This document shows, piece after piece, positions 1 through 9,181 of a DNA stretch of 64,000 nt. Origin of the DNA: Pirellulales bacterium (GTDB lineage Bacteria; Planctomycetota; Planctomycetia; Pirellulales; S012-138); NCBI GenBank assembly GCA_028066245.1, contig JALCBR010000009.1, forward strand, positions 1 through 64,000, in the 5' to 3' direction. Every line of letters starts with the position of its first letter. Position 1 is the first letter of the stretch. Position numbers and translations under genes: made by a program. The notes beneath the pieces were generated by a model, which did no database searches, was not told where the DNA came from, and worked only from the letters and a program-made list of their open reading frames with translations.

Positions 1-21
1 AATGCGGCAAAGGAGGGTCCC

Positions 22-1509
22 ATGAGTGTCGCTCCGGAGACTCTTCAGATTGACGAAGTGCGAGTCGATCCGGCGTGGGCGTTGAAGATCCCGGCGTCAC
101 TGGCGCTGCGAAAGTCCGTGCTGCCGATATGCGAATTGAACGGCGTAGTCCAAGTGGCCTGCTGCGATGTCGAAGACCACACGACTGCTCAAGCGATCCG
201 CAAAGCGACCGGTCGCGACGTCCAAATGCTTGAGACCGACCCAGCGCAGCTGCGCGAGGTACTCACGCGAATCTACGGTGGTGTCTCAGCGCCTGCGGGC
301 GTCACCGGACCGGGTGCTGCACGTCGCACCGATGGAGCCGAAGCGGATGACGCCGCGACGATCTGTGACGAAGTGCTGCTGGCGGCAGTGATGCGTGAGG
401 CATCTGATATTCACTTTTTGCCGACCGAGACGTCGTTCCTGGTTCGATTGCGCGTCGATGGGGCATTGGAAACGTATCGTGAATTGTCCAAAGACCTCCA
501 CGGCCCGGTAACTAGCCGCATCAAGGTGCTGTCGGGTCTGGACATTGCAGAGAAACGCGCCCCTCAGGACGGTCGCTTCAATACACGTATTGGTCCCAAC
601 CGCCGAAAGCTGGATATTCGCGTGGCCACCTTGCCGACTCGCTTTGGCGAACGAACCACGATGCGACTGCTGGCGACTGCTTCGACATCGTTGACCATGG
701 AACGGCTGGGGATGGACGAGCGTGGGATCGATTCATTTCGCACGGCGATCAACCGCCCTCACGGCATGATTCTGTTGACCGGGCCGACGGGAAGCGGTAA
801 AAGCACGACTCTTTATGTCGCCATCACAGAACTATTAGCCCGGCGCGGCGGCAACGTGGTTACGGTGGAAGATCCAATCGAGTATGAGATCGCCGGAGCC
901 TCGCAAGTCGAAGTCGACGGAACCGACCGCGTCAGTTTTCACCGCGCGCTGCGGAGCATCCTGCGTCATGATCCCGATGTCGTCATGATCGGAGAGATTC
1001 GCGACAGCGAATCCGCCAATATCGCCGTCAAGGCGTCGCTGACCGGACACTTGGTGCTGAGTACGCTGCACACCAACACCGCAGTCGGCGTGATCACGCG
1101 GCTCGCCGATTTGGGGATGGAACGATTCTTGATCGCCGCGACGGTACGGATGGCGATCGCTCAGCGGTTGGTACGGCGGCTGTGTCCGCATTGTCGTGCG
1201 GCGCGGCCCATGACAACGACCGAAGCCTTGTCGTTAGGACGGCGTGACTTGACGGGAAAGACGATTTATGAGCCGACCGGCTGCGTGTACTGCGCCGGTC
1301 GGGGATACAACGGTCGCGTTGCAATGTTTGAGATGCTTCCGATTGACCAACGGCTGGCCGGAATGATCGATGACGACGCCGAAGAATCCGAATTGCTGAA
1401 AGAAATCCGCCAGGCCGGAACGCCGGGACTGATCGACGACGCGGTGGCGAAGTTACTGGCCGGTGTCACGTCGCTGCCGGAGGTTTTGACCAACGTGGTT
1501 GAGTTTTAA
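22..1509 (+). CDS. gspE: Type II secretion / type IV pilus assembly ATPase (GspE/PilB family)
   Basis: Hexameric cytoplasmic ATPase that powers pseudopilus or pilus assembly. Visible: an N-terminal MshEN/T2SSE_N-like domain (about residues 1-90), a Walker A motif GPTGSGKST at 254-262, an Asp box and a Walker B segment (VVMIGEIRD, about 319-327), the histidine box LSTLHTNT, and a tetracysteine zinc motif (C388, C391, C421, C424) typical of GspE/PilB. At 495 residues it is somewhat shorter than PilB, consistent with a single N-terminal domain. The ATG at 22 has a strong Shine-Dalgarno (AAGGAGG, about 9-15). It heads a tight run: gspF starts 6 nt after its stop. The window begins just upstream, so further secretion genes may precede it. 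Confident as to family; pilus versus secretion role is not decidable here. Confidence 0.95.
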   Translation: MSVAPETLQIDEVRVDPAWALKIPASLALRKSVLPICELNGVVQVACCDVEDHTTAQAIRKATGRDVQMLETDPAQLREVLTRIYGGVSAPAGVTGPGAARRTDGAEADDAATICDEVLLAAVMREASDIHFLPTETSFLVRLRVDGALETYRELSKDLHGPVTSRIKVLSGLDIAEKRAPQDGRFNTRIGPNRRKLDIRVATLPTRFGERTTMRLLATASTSLTMERLGMDERGIDSFRTAINRPHGMILLTGPTGSGKSTTLYVAITELLARRGGNVVTVEDPIEYEIAGASQVEVDGTDRVSFHRALRSILRHDPDVVMIGEIRDSESANIAVKASLTGHLVLSTLHTNTAVGVITRLADLGMERFLIAATVRMAIAQRLVRRLCPHCRAARPMTTTEALSLGRRDLTGKTIYEPTGCVYCAGRGYNGRVAMFEMLPIDQRLAGMIDDDAEESELLKEIRQAGTPGLIDDAVAKLLAGVTSLPEVLTNVVEF

Positions 1510-1515
1510 CCCATC

Positions 1516-2739
1516 ATGCCAACTTACAGTTTTGTCGCACGAAACGAACAAGGACAAACGCAACGAGGGTTGGAAAGTTCCGACTCGCAGGCCAGCCTGG
1601 GCGCTGTGCTGCGGGCTCGCGGTTTGCGACTCCTCAAGGTCGAGGAGCAAGTTGAGAAGGTCTCGCCACTAGAATGGGTGACAACGCATCTCAACCCGAT
1701 GCAGTACATTCCCCCGCGCGGTCTCCATATCGAATTGATGCTTTCCCAACTAGCGGTCATGCTCCGCACCGGAGTGACGTTGCTGGCGGCACTACGGACT
1801 TGTGAGCAGCAAGCGCGGTTTGCTCCCATGCGGCGGATGGTTGCCCGGATCAACCTGGCCGTTCAAGATGGCCAGGCGTTGGCCGAGGCATTCGAAGCAG
1901 AAAAGCGAATTCCGCAGATCGCGATTCAGATGACGCGCGTCGGAGAGTTGACCGGGAACCTTGACACGGTCCTTGACAAGAGTGCCAAGACGCTCGCCAA
2001 TCGTCGGCGGAATCTATCACAAACGATCACGGCGCTGGCCTATCCCGCGTTCGTCGCTGTTGCCGCTGTTGGCGTTGCAATTTTTATGGTGGTCTTCGTG
2101 ATCCCGGAGGTCAATAAGGCAATCGCCGCCATGGGGCGGAAACTGCCAGCTATGACGCAGATGCTGGTGGATATCTCTGAGTGGATTCAGACCAACGGAG
2201 TGGCCACGGTCGTCATCACCGCCGGGATCATTCTCGCTGGCGTTTTGATTTTTCTTTGGCCGCCATCGCGTTTTCAGATCGATCGTCTTGCGTTACGGGT
2301 TCCGTTGATCGGGCACGTCTTACGGGTTGGCGGGACGCTCACCTTCGGCTCCGCGCTGCAATCGCTACTGGCCAGCGGGATCACCATCGTTGAAGCACTA
2401 CGGACCGTCGAACGATTACATTACAATCGATTCCTGGCCAGCCGCGTGGCGGCGGCCCGCGAATCGATCATTGCCGGCGACAGCCTGGCACCATCACTGG
2501 CAGAAAAACATACCTATACACCGATGCTGGCCAGCATGGTTGCCGTGGGTGAAGAAGCCGGGCAGATGGAGGAAGTCCTGGAGCAAGTTAACGATTTTCA
2601 CGACGAACAACTGCAGAAGGCAATCCAGCGATTGAGTAAACTGGTCGAACCCATGGTGGTCATTTTTGTGGGTGGTATCGTTGGTTTCGTTTACATGTCA
2701 TTCTTTCTCGCATTGTTCGCCGCAACGGGAGGTATCTAG
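1516..2739 (+). CDS. gspF: Type II secretion / pilus inner-membrane platform protein (GspF/PilC family)
   Basis: Polytopic inner-membrane platform protein that works with the GspE ATPase to push pseudopilin subunits into the filament. The 407 residues show the usual duplicated T2SSF domain: a first copy near residues 70-190 and a second near 270-390, each followed by hydrophobic segments (about 170-195, 222-244 and 378-405). Length matches the family (about 400). An N-terminal stretch (about 1-65) resembles the cytoplasmic head found in PilC/GspF. The start lies 6 nt after gspE and the stop 6 nt before the kinase-like gene, so these three genes are almost certainly cotranscribed. Confidence 0.95.
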   Translation: MPTYSFVARNEQGQTQRGLESSDSQASLGAVLRARGLRLLKVEEQVEKVSPLEWVTTHLNPMQYIPPRGLHIELMLSQLAVMLRTGVTLLAALRTCEQQARFAPMRRMVARINLAVQDGQALAEAFEAEKRIPQIAIQMTRVGELTGNLDTVLDKSAKTLANRRRNLSQTITALAYPAFVAVAAVGVAIFMVVFVIPEVNKAIAAMGRKLPAMTQMLVDISEWIQTNGVATVVITAGIILAGVLIFLWPPSRFQIDRLALRVPLIGHVLRVGGTLTFGSALQSLLASGITIVEALRTVERLHYNRFLASRVAAARESIIAGDSLAPSLAEKHTYTPMLASMVAVGEEAGQMEEVLEQVNDFHDEQLQKAIQRLSKLVEPMVVIFVGGIVGFVYMSFFLALFAATGGI

Positions 2740-2745
2740 GCGAGC

Positions 2746-3546
2746 ATGACTTGGATTCGAGACCACTGGCAACAACTGTGGTTCAATCGTTTGAACTTCG
2801 ACCAGAAGTATATCGTCGACCAGGTGCTTTCGGAAAAACCTCGCAGTCGTGTGTTGCTCACACGGAGACGTGGCGGCAAGCGGCAGACGATCATGAAGTT
2901 AAGTGATCCGGCCGCTGCAAATCCATTGGAAGTGCAATGCCTGCGCTCGCTTCAACACCCCGGCATTGCCGGCTATCTCGGTCATGGCTTGACTCGCGAC
3001 CGTCGTCGGTGGATGGAGCTGGAATACATTGACGGAGAGCCGCTTTCGGCCTGGCTCGATGAACAGTCTGCGGAGAAGAAGCACCCGGGCGGCAACCGCC
3101 CTGTGGGGAACGGGGCCAGTGGCATCTTTTTACAACTCCTATCGGTGGTGGAGTACCTGCATTGCCGTGGCTGGCTCCATGGTGATCTCTCGCCGCAAAA
3201 TATCTTGATCTTGCCCGGCCAGCGGGGGGTGGCGCTGATCGACTTCGAGCACACCCGTGCGATCGATGCGGCCCCCAAAACGACCATGCCCAGACGGCAT
3301 TCGTTACCTTTTGCATCACCCCATGAAATTGCCGGCGGCGCGACCACTGAGTTGTGCGAGCAGTATGCACTGGGCAAGCTCGGCATGGCGCTACTCGGGC
3401 CGTGGCGCAGCGAATCGTCTGCGGAAATGGAAGCCCTCTTGACCCGGGCGACGTCAGAGCGACCCGAGGATCGCTATCCCGATCTCCACCGGTTTGAGAT
3501 GGACGTTCGCGCCCATTGTCGGCACGCAGTTGGGAGCACTCAGTAG
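2746..3546 (+). CDS. Ser/Thr protein kinase-like protein inside the secretion operon
   Basis: Small (266 residues) eukaryotic-type kinase domain with no membrane segment or sensor domain. The catalytic loop is HGDLSPQN (H145, D147, N152), the metal-binding motif is DFE (166-168) rather than DFG, and a candidate ATP-anchoring lysine is K51 (MKL). The Gly-rich loop GxGxxG is not recognisable; the corresponding stretch near 30-45 is Arg/Lys-rich. The catalytic residues suggest it may still be active, though the poor P-loop leaves pseudokinase activity possible. It starts 7 nt after gspF and belongs to the same transcription unit, so it may phosphorylate secretion components; that partner assignment is inference. 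Similar to small RIO/ABC1-like kinases only in overall compactness. Confidence 0.8.
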   Translation: MTWIRDHWQQLWFNRLNFDQKYIVDQVLSEKPRSRVLLTRRRGGKRQTIMKLSDPAAANPLEVQCLRSLQHPGIAGYLGHGLTRDRRRWMELEYIDGEPLSAWLDEQSAEKKHPGGNRPVGNGASGIFLQLLSVVEYLHCRGWLHGDLSPQNILILPGQRGVALIDFEHTRAIDAAPKTTMPRRHSLPFASPHEIAGGATTELCEQYALGKLGMALLGPWRSESSAEMEALLTRATSERPEDRYPDLHRFEMDVRAHCRHAVGSTQ

Positions 3547-3604
3547 GCCCTTTGTGCCCCTTCCTGAGAATATTTTCCTTTTAGGAAAAACGTTCAGCGA
3601 ACCA

Positions 3605-3633
3605 TTGACGACGGTTTTCACGACACATATAGT
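3605..3633 (+). promoter_or_regulatory. Sigma70-like promoter for the pseudopilin gene
   Basis: TTGACG (3605-3610) and TATAGT (3628-3633) are separated by exactly 17 nt. The site lies in the 237-nt gap between the kinase-like gene and the pilin, about 150 nt upstream of the pilin ATG, so the pilin can be transcribed independently of gspE-gspF. Confidence 0.55.
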
Positions 3634-3643
3634 AATTGCAATT

Positions 3644-3694
3644 GAGTTGCAGATGCATACAACAACAACGTGCGACTTAGTTGCAAATGTATGC
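3644..3694 (+). repeat. Imperfect direct repeat in the pilin leader (operator-like)
   Basis: GAGTTGCAGATGCATAC (3644-3660) recurs as TAGTTGCAAATGTATGC (3678-3694), 13 of 17 identical, with start-to-start spacing of 34 nt (about three helical turns). It lies just downstream of the promoter-like element and could bind a regulator or form part of the mRNA leader. Confidence 0.4.
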
Positions 3695-3783
3695 CCGCTG
3701 TGTGCGGCGAGGCCCGTTACAAGTATCTCGGCATCTGTGATTGTGATAGATGCCTCACCCGTGAGAAGAAGGAAATGAATGCT

Positions 3784-4566
3784 ATGAGAAAGAGTTCTAC
3801 ACTGAAGAAGAAGGGCTTGACCCTTATCGAACTGATCGTTGTCCTGTTCATCCTGGCCGCCGTGGCTGGGATCTCCTTGACATTCATTCCTGGATTCCAA
3901 AAGTTGACCCACGGGTCAACCAGCGCGAACGCAATTCGGAATGGACAAACCGCGGTCGCCTTGAAATTCATCAGAGACGGTTCTCTTGGCACTGAGTTCG
4001 ACGGGCTCATCGGCCCTGGTGGCGGGGTTCCAGATTATGTTGCGAACTCGGACGGTTTAATTCCCTTTCCCACCACTGCAGAAGTGCTCGCTGCGCTGAA
4101 CGATATTGGCATAACCGAGGTGCATCCGGCCACTGCAGATAGTTTTGCCGACTTACTCACTGCTGGCGGAGAAAACGCGACCTTTGACGGGCACAACTAT
4201 ACGGCCCTCGTTGATCTCACGACAGGGACTCCCGTTATAGCGCAGCTCGCGCCGGCTGCGCTGCCGGCCGCGACGTTCAACTTCAATTTAGATGCGGGTC
4301 AGTTTAGCAACATCTTCGCCTTCGGTATCGGAGAAGCATGCTCACTGGTCGGCACCAATGGAACTTTCCAAGAGGCTCCCGTCCATACGCCCGGCGAGGG
4401 CTCTGCGGTCACATCGTATGGCCGCTACGTCGTTTTGGTTGGCTACGACGCGACAGTGGGAGAGGAAGAGGCAACTTATCTGGGAATCACTTGCATTGAT
4501 GACGGTGAGAACTTTAACAACATCAACCGTAACATCGGCGAATACCTCGAAGCCGCCGGCGGTTGA
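3784..4566 (+). CDS. Type IV pilin-like pseudopilin (major subunit candidate)
   Basis: Secreted filament subunit of the adjacent gspE/F/D machinery. The N-terminus has a short basic leader followed by a prepilin peptidase site G^LTLIE with the conserved glutamate at +5 and then one hydrophobic helix (about residues 13-35 from this start). The remaining ~220 residues are a soluble, mildly acidic domain containing three cysteines. I chose the ATG at 3784 because AAGAAGGA (3765-3772) is then spaced 11 nt; the ATG at 3775 is too close to it. Longer than a minimal GspG (about 145 residues), so it may be a lineage-specific pilin rather than GspG. Its own promoter and a terminator right after it suggest high, separate expression. 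Confidence 0.9.
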   Translation: MRKSSTLKKKGLTLIELIVVLFILAAVAGISLTFIPGFQKLTHGSTSANAIRNGQTAVALKFIRDGSLGTEFDGLIGPGGGVPDYVANSDGLIPFPTTAEVLAALNDIGITEVHPATADSFADLLTAGGENATFDGHNYTALVDLTTGTPVIAQLAPAALPAATFNFNLDAGQFSNIFAFGIGEACSLVGTNGTFQEAPVHTPGEGSAVTSYGRYVVLVGYDATVGEEEATYLGITCIDDGENFNNINRNIGEYLEAAGG

Positions 4567-5207
4567 TTACGGCGAGCCGGACAACCGACTCACCGAATCG
4601 CGTGAGATTCACTTTCTCACCTAAGTGGACCACCACAGAACCGGGTTCGCATGCGAGCCCGGTTCTTCTTTTGGACATTTGCCTTCACGTTGGCTGAACG
4701 ACAATGTCCGTCCTGTCGCTCAGACGCTGCTCGTAATTCGTCGTCAGTCAATCGCGCGCGGGTGCCACTGCTGGCTTGCTCAGCAGTGCAGCAAACTTGC
4801 TTGTAAGCATTTAACGGCGAGGCAATCGACAGAGACCGTCCGCAGTGGGCGTGGCTGCGGCGGCTAAAGACCCGACCTGTCGTTACCGCCAAGGCCCGTC
4901 CACTCGCGGGCGGCCATTCCGCCGGGTGCCCAGTCGCAGCAAACTGGCCCCCCATATCTCCTGAATCACCCAAAGTCACGCGCTGCATATGCGACGCTCA
5001 GGCTTCGCTAGTGCTGACACGACGGACCTGCTGCCCGCCGCCTGCAAGGGATGCTCCACGGCCAAATTGCCCGGCTGGCATTGGTAGCAAGGCAGTCCCC
5101 GCCGCCAGAATCGTCGAGTTCTCGCTCATTCGCAAATCCCGTACTGCCGATATGTTCCTAACAGGTCGGGCCGCTATGCGCTCAATAACATCTTTAAAGG
5201 TTCACAG
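4567..5207. other. Gene-free interval between pilin and secretin
   Basis: About 640 nt with only short implausible frames. It holds a rho-independent terminator just after the pilin gene (4637-4672) and a short hairpin CACTGCTG (4765-4772) / CAGCAGTG (4780-4787) that resembles a dispersed intergenic element I associate with Pirellulaceae (not verified). No convincing promoter for the secretin gene was found, but some promoter is needed because of the terminator. Confidence 0.6.
4637..4672 (+). terminator. Intrinsic terminator after the pilin gene
   Basis: Perfect 9-bp stem AGAACCGGG (4637-4645) / CCCGGTTCT (4658-4666), extended inward by further pairs, followed by TTCTTTT. Confidence 0.8.
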
Positions 5208-7511
5208 ATGCCTGTGCCCAACCGTTATAGACTTATCGCTCTGCTGGTCACGAGTTGCCTGTGTTCCGCGACCTTGGCCCAGGATGGTCTCACTCCACTT
5301 CCGGCGCGGACGGAAACGCGGCCCGTGGTGAAACGATTGCCGCCCGTACATTCACCTGACGTGCAACCAGCGCATACGGGGCAACCAGCGCGGATAGTGC
5401 AACCAGTGGCTTTCGTCGAGGATGCCTTTGTAGAGGATGCTTTCTTTCAGGCGGGGCAGGACGTGCCGCTTCGTCCCGTCCCAAGCCCTGAGGAGTTGGC
5501 CATTCCGTTGTCCGATGGGGACGCCCAAGAAGAGATCGTGCCGCAGGCCGGACGCAAGCGACTGGCCAGGGTGAGCTTCGACAAGGTTCCGATCTCCGAA
5601 GCGATGCAGACGATCTCGAAGGAAACTGGGCTGAATGTCATCACGAGTGCCAAAGCGGGCGAACAGCCGATCACGGTTTATCTTGAGAACGTGACGGCGA
5701 TCGATGCCATCGACGCGATCGTGAAAGCGAATGGACTTTTCTATCGCATCGAGAAACAGTCGGGGATCATCCGGATCGCCACGCGAGAGGAATATGACAT
5801 TAACCTCACTGACTTTCGCGAAGAGGAAACGCGTGTCTTCACGCTGCTGTATCCCAATCCCGGGGCTGTCGCGCTGATGATTCAGAACATGTATGGGGAC
5901 CGGGTGCTCCTGAATCAAGCCGAAAACGAATTCGTTCAACTGCTCGAATTGACTCAGCGTTTCAACAGGTTCGACATCGTCGATGGTCGGGCGTTGGGGT
6001 TGGGAACATTTGGCGGCGGCGTGGGAGGCGGATTGGGCGGTGTTGGCGGACAAGGCGGGTTCGGTGGCGGATTTGGCGGTGTTGGGCGCGGCGGGATTGG
6101 AGGAATCGGTGGACGTGGAGGACTTGGTGGCTTTGGAGGCCTGGGTGGCTTTGGCGGTGGGCTCGGCGGCTTCGGCGGCGGCCTAGGAGGATTTGGTGGA
6201 GGCCTGGGCGGGTTTGGTGGCGGTGTGACCAATCGCTCCCGGTCGCGTGTGGACCTGTCAGCCCAAGCGTTGGAAGAACGAGAAAGCCAGCGAGAGTTGT
6301 TCACGGACGTGTTGCAGGAAATCGAAAACTCGCTGCGCGGCGGCGGCCTGACAGAGGCACAGGAGGCGGAGATTTCACGGCGGCGCAAAGCAACCATCTA
6401 TGTTTCGACCATTCGCCGAAACAACCAAGTCGTGGTCCGCACAAGTGATCCCAAGACGATGGAGCAGATCGCTCAACTCATCGCGCAGTTGGATGTGCCG
6501 ACGCCGACGGTCTTGTTGGAAGTCAAAGTGCTACGGGTGGACCTGGATGATGGACTCAATAGCGCTTTCGAGTACTTTGCCGGCGACGCTGGCGAGGCAG
6601 GCGCGTTCTCGGACGGCGATCAGTTTAGCGTTAATCCTCCCAACGCGCCCTTCCCCGGTGGCAACGGAGGTGCACGGTCGATTCCCGATTCTCTAGGGAT
6701 CGCCGGCGCTATTCCCGGGGCGCTGACATTTCAGGTGATTGATGACAACTTTCGATTCCGCATGCAACTGCTCGAAAGCAAAAACAGAGTCACCGCGCTG
6801 GCAACACCACTGATCTTAACGGCTAACAACGAGGTCAGTCGGATTTTCGTGGGCGCTACTTTGCCGTTTACCGTCGGTTTCACGCCTGGCGGAATCATCG
6901 GAAGTGGAGTTGGCAACGTCGGCGGAATTGCCTCCACGCCCATCACAGAACTTCGAGATGTTGGACAATCTTTGTTGATCACGCCGAACATTAATGCAGA
7001 CCGCACGGTGACATTGCGAATCGTGGAAGAAAACAGCGACCGAGTCGTCGGTGGCGCTACGATCCCCGTTCCGTCCACTGATGGCCAAACCGTCAACAAC
7101 GTGGTGGTTGACACGGTGAGTCGACGCAGTGTTTCGGGCACCGTTGTCGCTCAGGACGGAATGGCGGTCGCCCTGGGAGGATTAATCGAGGAGGGGGTTA
7201 CCGACAGGCGAGACCAGATCCCAATACTCGGCGACATCCCGCGCATTGGTTTTCTCTTTCGCCGACAGGCGACTAACCGGACGCGCAGTGAGTTAATCGT
7301 CATGATCCGCCCCTATATTTTCAATACGCCCGATGAAGCAGCTTACCGTAGCGAAGCTGTGATTGCCGAACACACTCTGCATCCTAATGGGCCGAATCCG
7401 CAGGGTACGATGAACACTTACCTACCGTGCGAAGTCATTCGCCCGGCGCCTGATTGTGCCGGTCGGGCCTGTTTGCTGCGACTGCATAACGTCGTTCCCA
7501 AAATCTATTGA
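5208..7511 (+). CDS. gspD: Outer-membrane secretin (GspD/PilQ-type) with Gly-rich insertion
   Basis: Outer-membrane channel for the secretion or pilus system. Signal peptide of about 24 residues (hydrophobic LIALLVTSCLCSATLA). An STN/N0-N1-like region lies near 120-230. Residues about 264-342 form a repetitive GGFGGGLGG-type insert with almost no charged residues. The C-terminal secretin domain (about 500-710) shows VGATLPFTVGF, GQSLLITPNI and the signature GGLIEEGVTDRRDQIPILGD followed by IPRIGFLFRR. Length (767) is normal for GspD. AAAGG (5194-5198) provides a modest ribosome-binding site. It lies downstream of the pilin terminator, in the same locus as gspE/F. No GspC or secretin pilotin is visible, though the following lipoprotein could have an assembly role. 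Confidence 0.93.
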   Translation: MPVPNRYRLIALLVTSCLCSATLAQDGLTPLPARTETRPVVKRLPPVHSPDVQPAHTGQPARIVQPVAFVEDAFVEDAFFQAGQDVPLRPVPSPEELAIPLSDGDAQEEIVPQAGRKRLARVSFDKVPISEAMQTISKETGLNVITSAKAGEQPITVYLENVTAIDAIDAIVKANGLFYRIEKQSGIIRIATREEYDINLTDFREEETRVFTLLYPNPGAVALMIQNMYGDRVLLNQAENEFVQLLELTQRFNRFDIVDGRALGLGTFGGGVGGGLGGVGGQGGFGGGFGGVGRGGIGGIGGRGGLGGFGGLGGFGGGLGGFGGGLGGFGGGLGGFGGGVTNRSRSRVDLSAQALEERESQRELFTDVLQEIENSLRGGGLTEAQEAEISRRRKATIYVSTIRRNNQVVVRTSDPKTMEQIAQLIAQLDVPTPTVLLEVKVLRVDLDDGLNSAFEYFAGDAGEAGAFSDGDQFSVNPPNAPFPGGNGGARSIPDSLGIAGAIPGALTFQVIDDNFRFRMQLLESKNRVTALATPLILTANNEVSRIFVGATLPFTVGFTPGGIIGSGVGNVGGIASTPITELRDVGQSLLITPNINADRTVTLRIVEENSDRVVGGATIPVPSTDGQTVNNVVVDTVSRRSVSGTVVAQDGMAVALGGLIEEGVTDRRDQIPILGDIPRIGFLFRRQATNRTRSELIVMIRPYIFNTPDEAAYRSEAVIAEHTLHPNGPNPQGTMNTYLPCEVIRPAPDCAGRACLLRLHNVVPKIY
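6001..6228 (+). repeat. Glycine-rich coding repeat inside the secretin gene
   Basis: Tandem degenerate repeats of GGC/GGT/GGA-rich triplets encode runs such as GGFGGGLGG between the N-domains and the secretin core. On the opposite strand this reads as a proline-rich open frame, which is only a shadow. Confidence 0.85.
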
Positions 7512-7600
7512 TGGTTCGGTGATGAGCTAGGGAGCGTGATGCCGGTGATTGTTTGCCGGCACTCGATGCGAATGACCACCACTAATTGCACAGAGTCTCC

Positions 7601-9181
7601 ATGATACAGCCACAATCAAAAATCAGGACCAAGCTCAACCTGGGAACGCCGCTGCGCTTGTTAATGCTCCTGACGGTCGTCGTTGTTGTCGGCTGCTCTC
7701 TGGCACCGAAGTTGCCGGAAGGGATCTCAAAGTCAAGAGAAAGTAAATCTGGCGCCGGGGAATCGACAATCAGTGAACGAGCCGACGCTGCAACCCAAAC
7801 AGCCATTGTCTCTAACCCGTTGGCCAAAGAGATACGATTTAGCGGCCAAGAATTAGTGTTGGGCGGTGGAACCTGCCGGGCTCTGTCCGGTGATGAGCTA
7901 CGCCAGGCGGTTCGACAGTTACTTGATGGCGAAAAGAAGCGTTCTGCGACGGCAATGGTCAACTTACATGTCCGCTCGGCCCAACGCATGCTGATCGATG
8001 GCGTTGGTGAGCCAAACGATTACGTCAAAGATTTCGTGGCGGGTGCTCTAGATCATGGTAAACCGCAATCTGTTTGGACCAGCCACCGTATGAACTGCAA
8101 GTCTCGTCCCGAAGTCGCGAGACGATTCGCCTGGGCGAAAGAGCAAATTGTCTCCACCGCACAATCGAATGGGTCGATTGAGAAGTCCATCGGGCAGTTG
8201 GAGCAAGCGGCACGGGAAATGGAAAGTCTGCCGTTGCACATAGAATCACAACGCCTTACCGCGCTTGCCAACGTTGCTGCTGGAAACTCGGAGAAGGCCG
8301 TCACGACGCTTGCGTCGGCCGCGGAGCTTGCAGCCAGATCCAGCTTGCCAAACATCTCATCCGATCTGTGGATGATGGCGTGTCAGGCGTCGATGCAGCT
8401 TGAAAACGTGAGCCAAGCACGCAAGTGCTGGAAAGCGGCAGTTGCAAATCAACTGACGGCGGTCCGTTCGCGGCCTGCCAATCAACTGCTGCCTGCGGTG
8501 GACACTGTGTTTTGGGAACAGGCCGCCAAGCTCAAACATCCAGCCGATCAGTTTCCAGCGGAATTGAATTTGGCGTTTGCTCCTTGGTATTCGCGAATCG
8601 GTTTTACACCGAGCACTGAGACTGCGCCCCAGGTTGCATTATGGTCGGCGGTTGCCGAGTTCCAATTGACCACCGGGCAGCCCCACCTGGCCGCTCTCTC
8701 AATCAAGCGGGCGGAAGTAGGCGCGGCTGAGTCGACCAAGCCCTGGCTACGCATTGCGCTAGCCCGCGCAATGGCCGCCCAAGGCCAGGAGTCAGTGGCA
8801 GTGACTATTTTGGGGAGTTTGAACAACCACTCTATCCCGGCGGTACGAGCTGCTTCTCTTGCCACGCTTGGATCGATCAAAGTGCAAGCCGGGGCGTACG
8901 AGCAGGGAAGCCGGTTTCTGATCGAGGCGTTGAACACGCAGCAGGCAGGCAAATGGCCGGGACAACTCGACGCCAAAGCTGACTTGGCCAATGTCCGACT
9001 GATTGTTGGCCAGCTCGATCAGGCACTGCTCTCCCTGCATTCTGTTCAGAATGAAATGATGGCTGCGGGCCGTTGGCAGTCTCTTTGCCAATCGCTAGAA
9101 AACGAAGCTGCCATCTTGGAACACGAGGGACGGCACTCCCGCGCCATTCGCGAAAGGATTCGAGCAATTGAGAACGGCTAG
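7601..9181 (+). CDS. Lipoprotein with TPR-like helical repeats, secretion-locus partner
   Basis: The ATG at 7601 gives an N-terminus with basic residues, a hydrophobic stretch LLMLLTVVVVV and a lipobox ending in GC (Cys about 31), so the product is probably lipidated. The remaining ~490 residues are alpha-helical and Ala/Leu/Gln-rich, with repeats that look like degenerate tetratricopeptide units (for example around 200-260, 370-480). It lies about 90 nt downstream of the secretin on the same strand. TPR lipoproteins of this kind (PilF/PilW-type) often help secretin assembly; that role is inference from position. An alternative upstream TTG (7586) would add five residues only. Confidence 0.8.
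   Translation: MIQPQSKIRTKLNLGTPLRLLMLLTVVVVVGCSLAPKLPEGISKSRESKSGAGESTISERADAATQTAIVSNPLAKEIRFSGQELVLGGGTCRALSGDELRQAVRQLLDGEKKRSATAMVNLHVRSAQRMLIDGVGEPNDYVKDFVAGALDHGKPQSVWTSHRMNCKSRPEVARRFAWAKEQIVSTAQSNGSIEKSIGQLEQAAREMESLPLHIESQRLTALANVAAGNSEKAVTTLASAAELAARSSLPNISSDLWMMACQASMQLENVSQARKCWKAAVANQLTAVRSRPANQLLPAVDTVFWEQAAKLKHPADQFPAELNLAFAPWYSRIGFTPSTETAPQVALWSAVAEFQLTTGQPHLAALSIKRAEVGAAESTKPWLRIALARAMAAQGQESVAVTILGSLNNHSIPAVRAASLATLGSIKVQAGAYEQGSRFLIEALNTQQAGKWPGQLDAKADLANVRLIVGQLDQALLSLHSVQNEMMAAGRWQSLCQSLENEAAILEHEGRHSRAIRERIRAIENG

Noticed and set aside
5954-6397. Proline-rich open frame on the - strand
   Set aside because: Exact antisense of the Gly-rich secretin insert; a compositional shadow.
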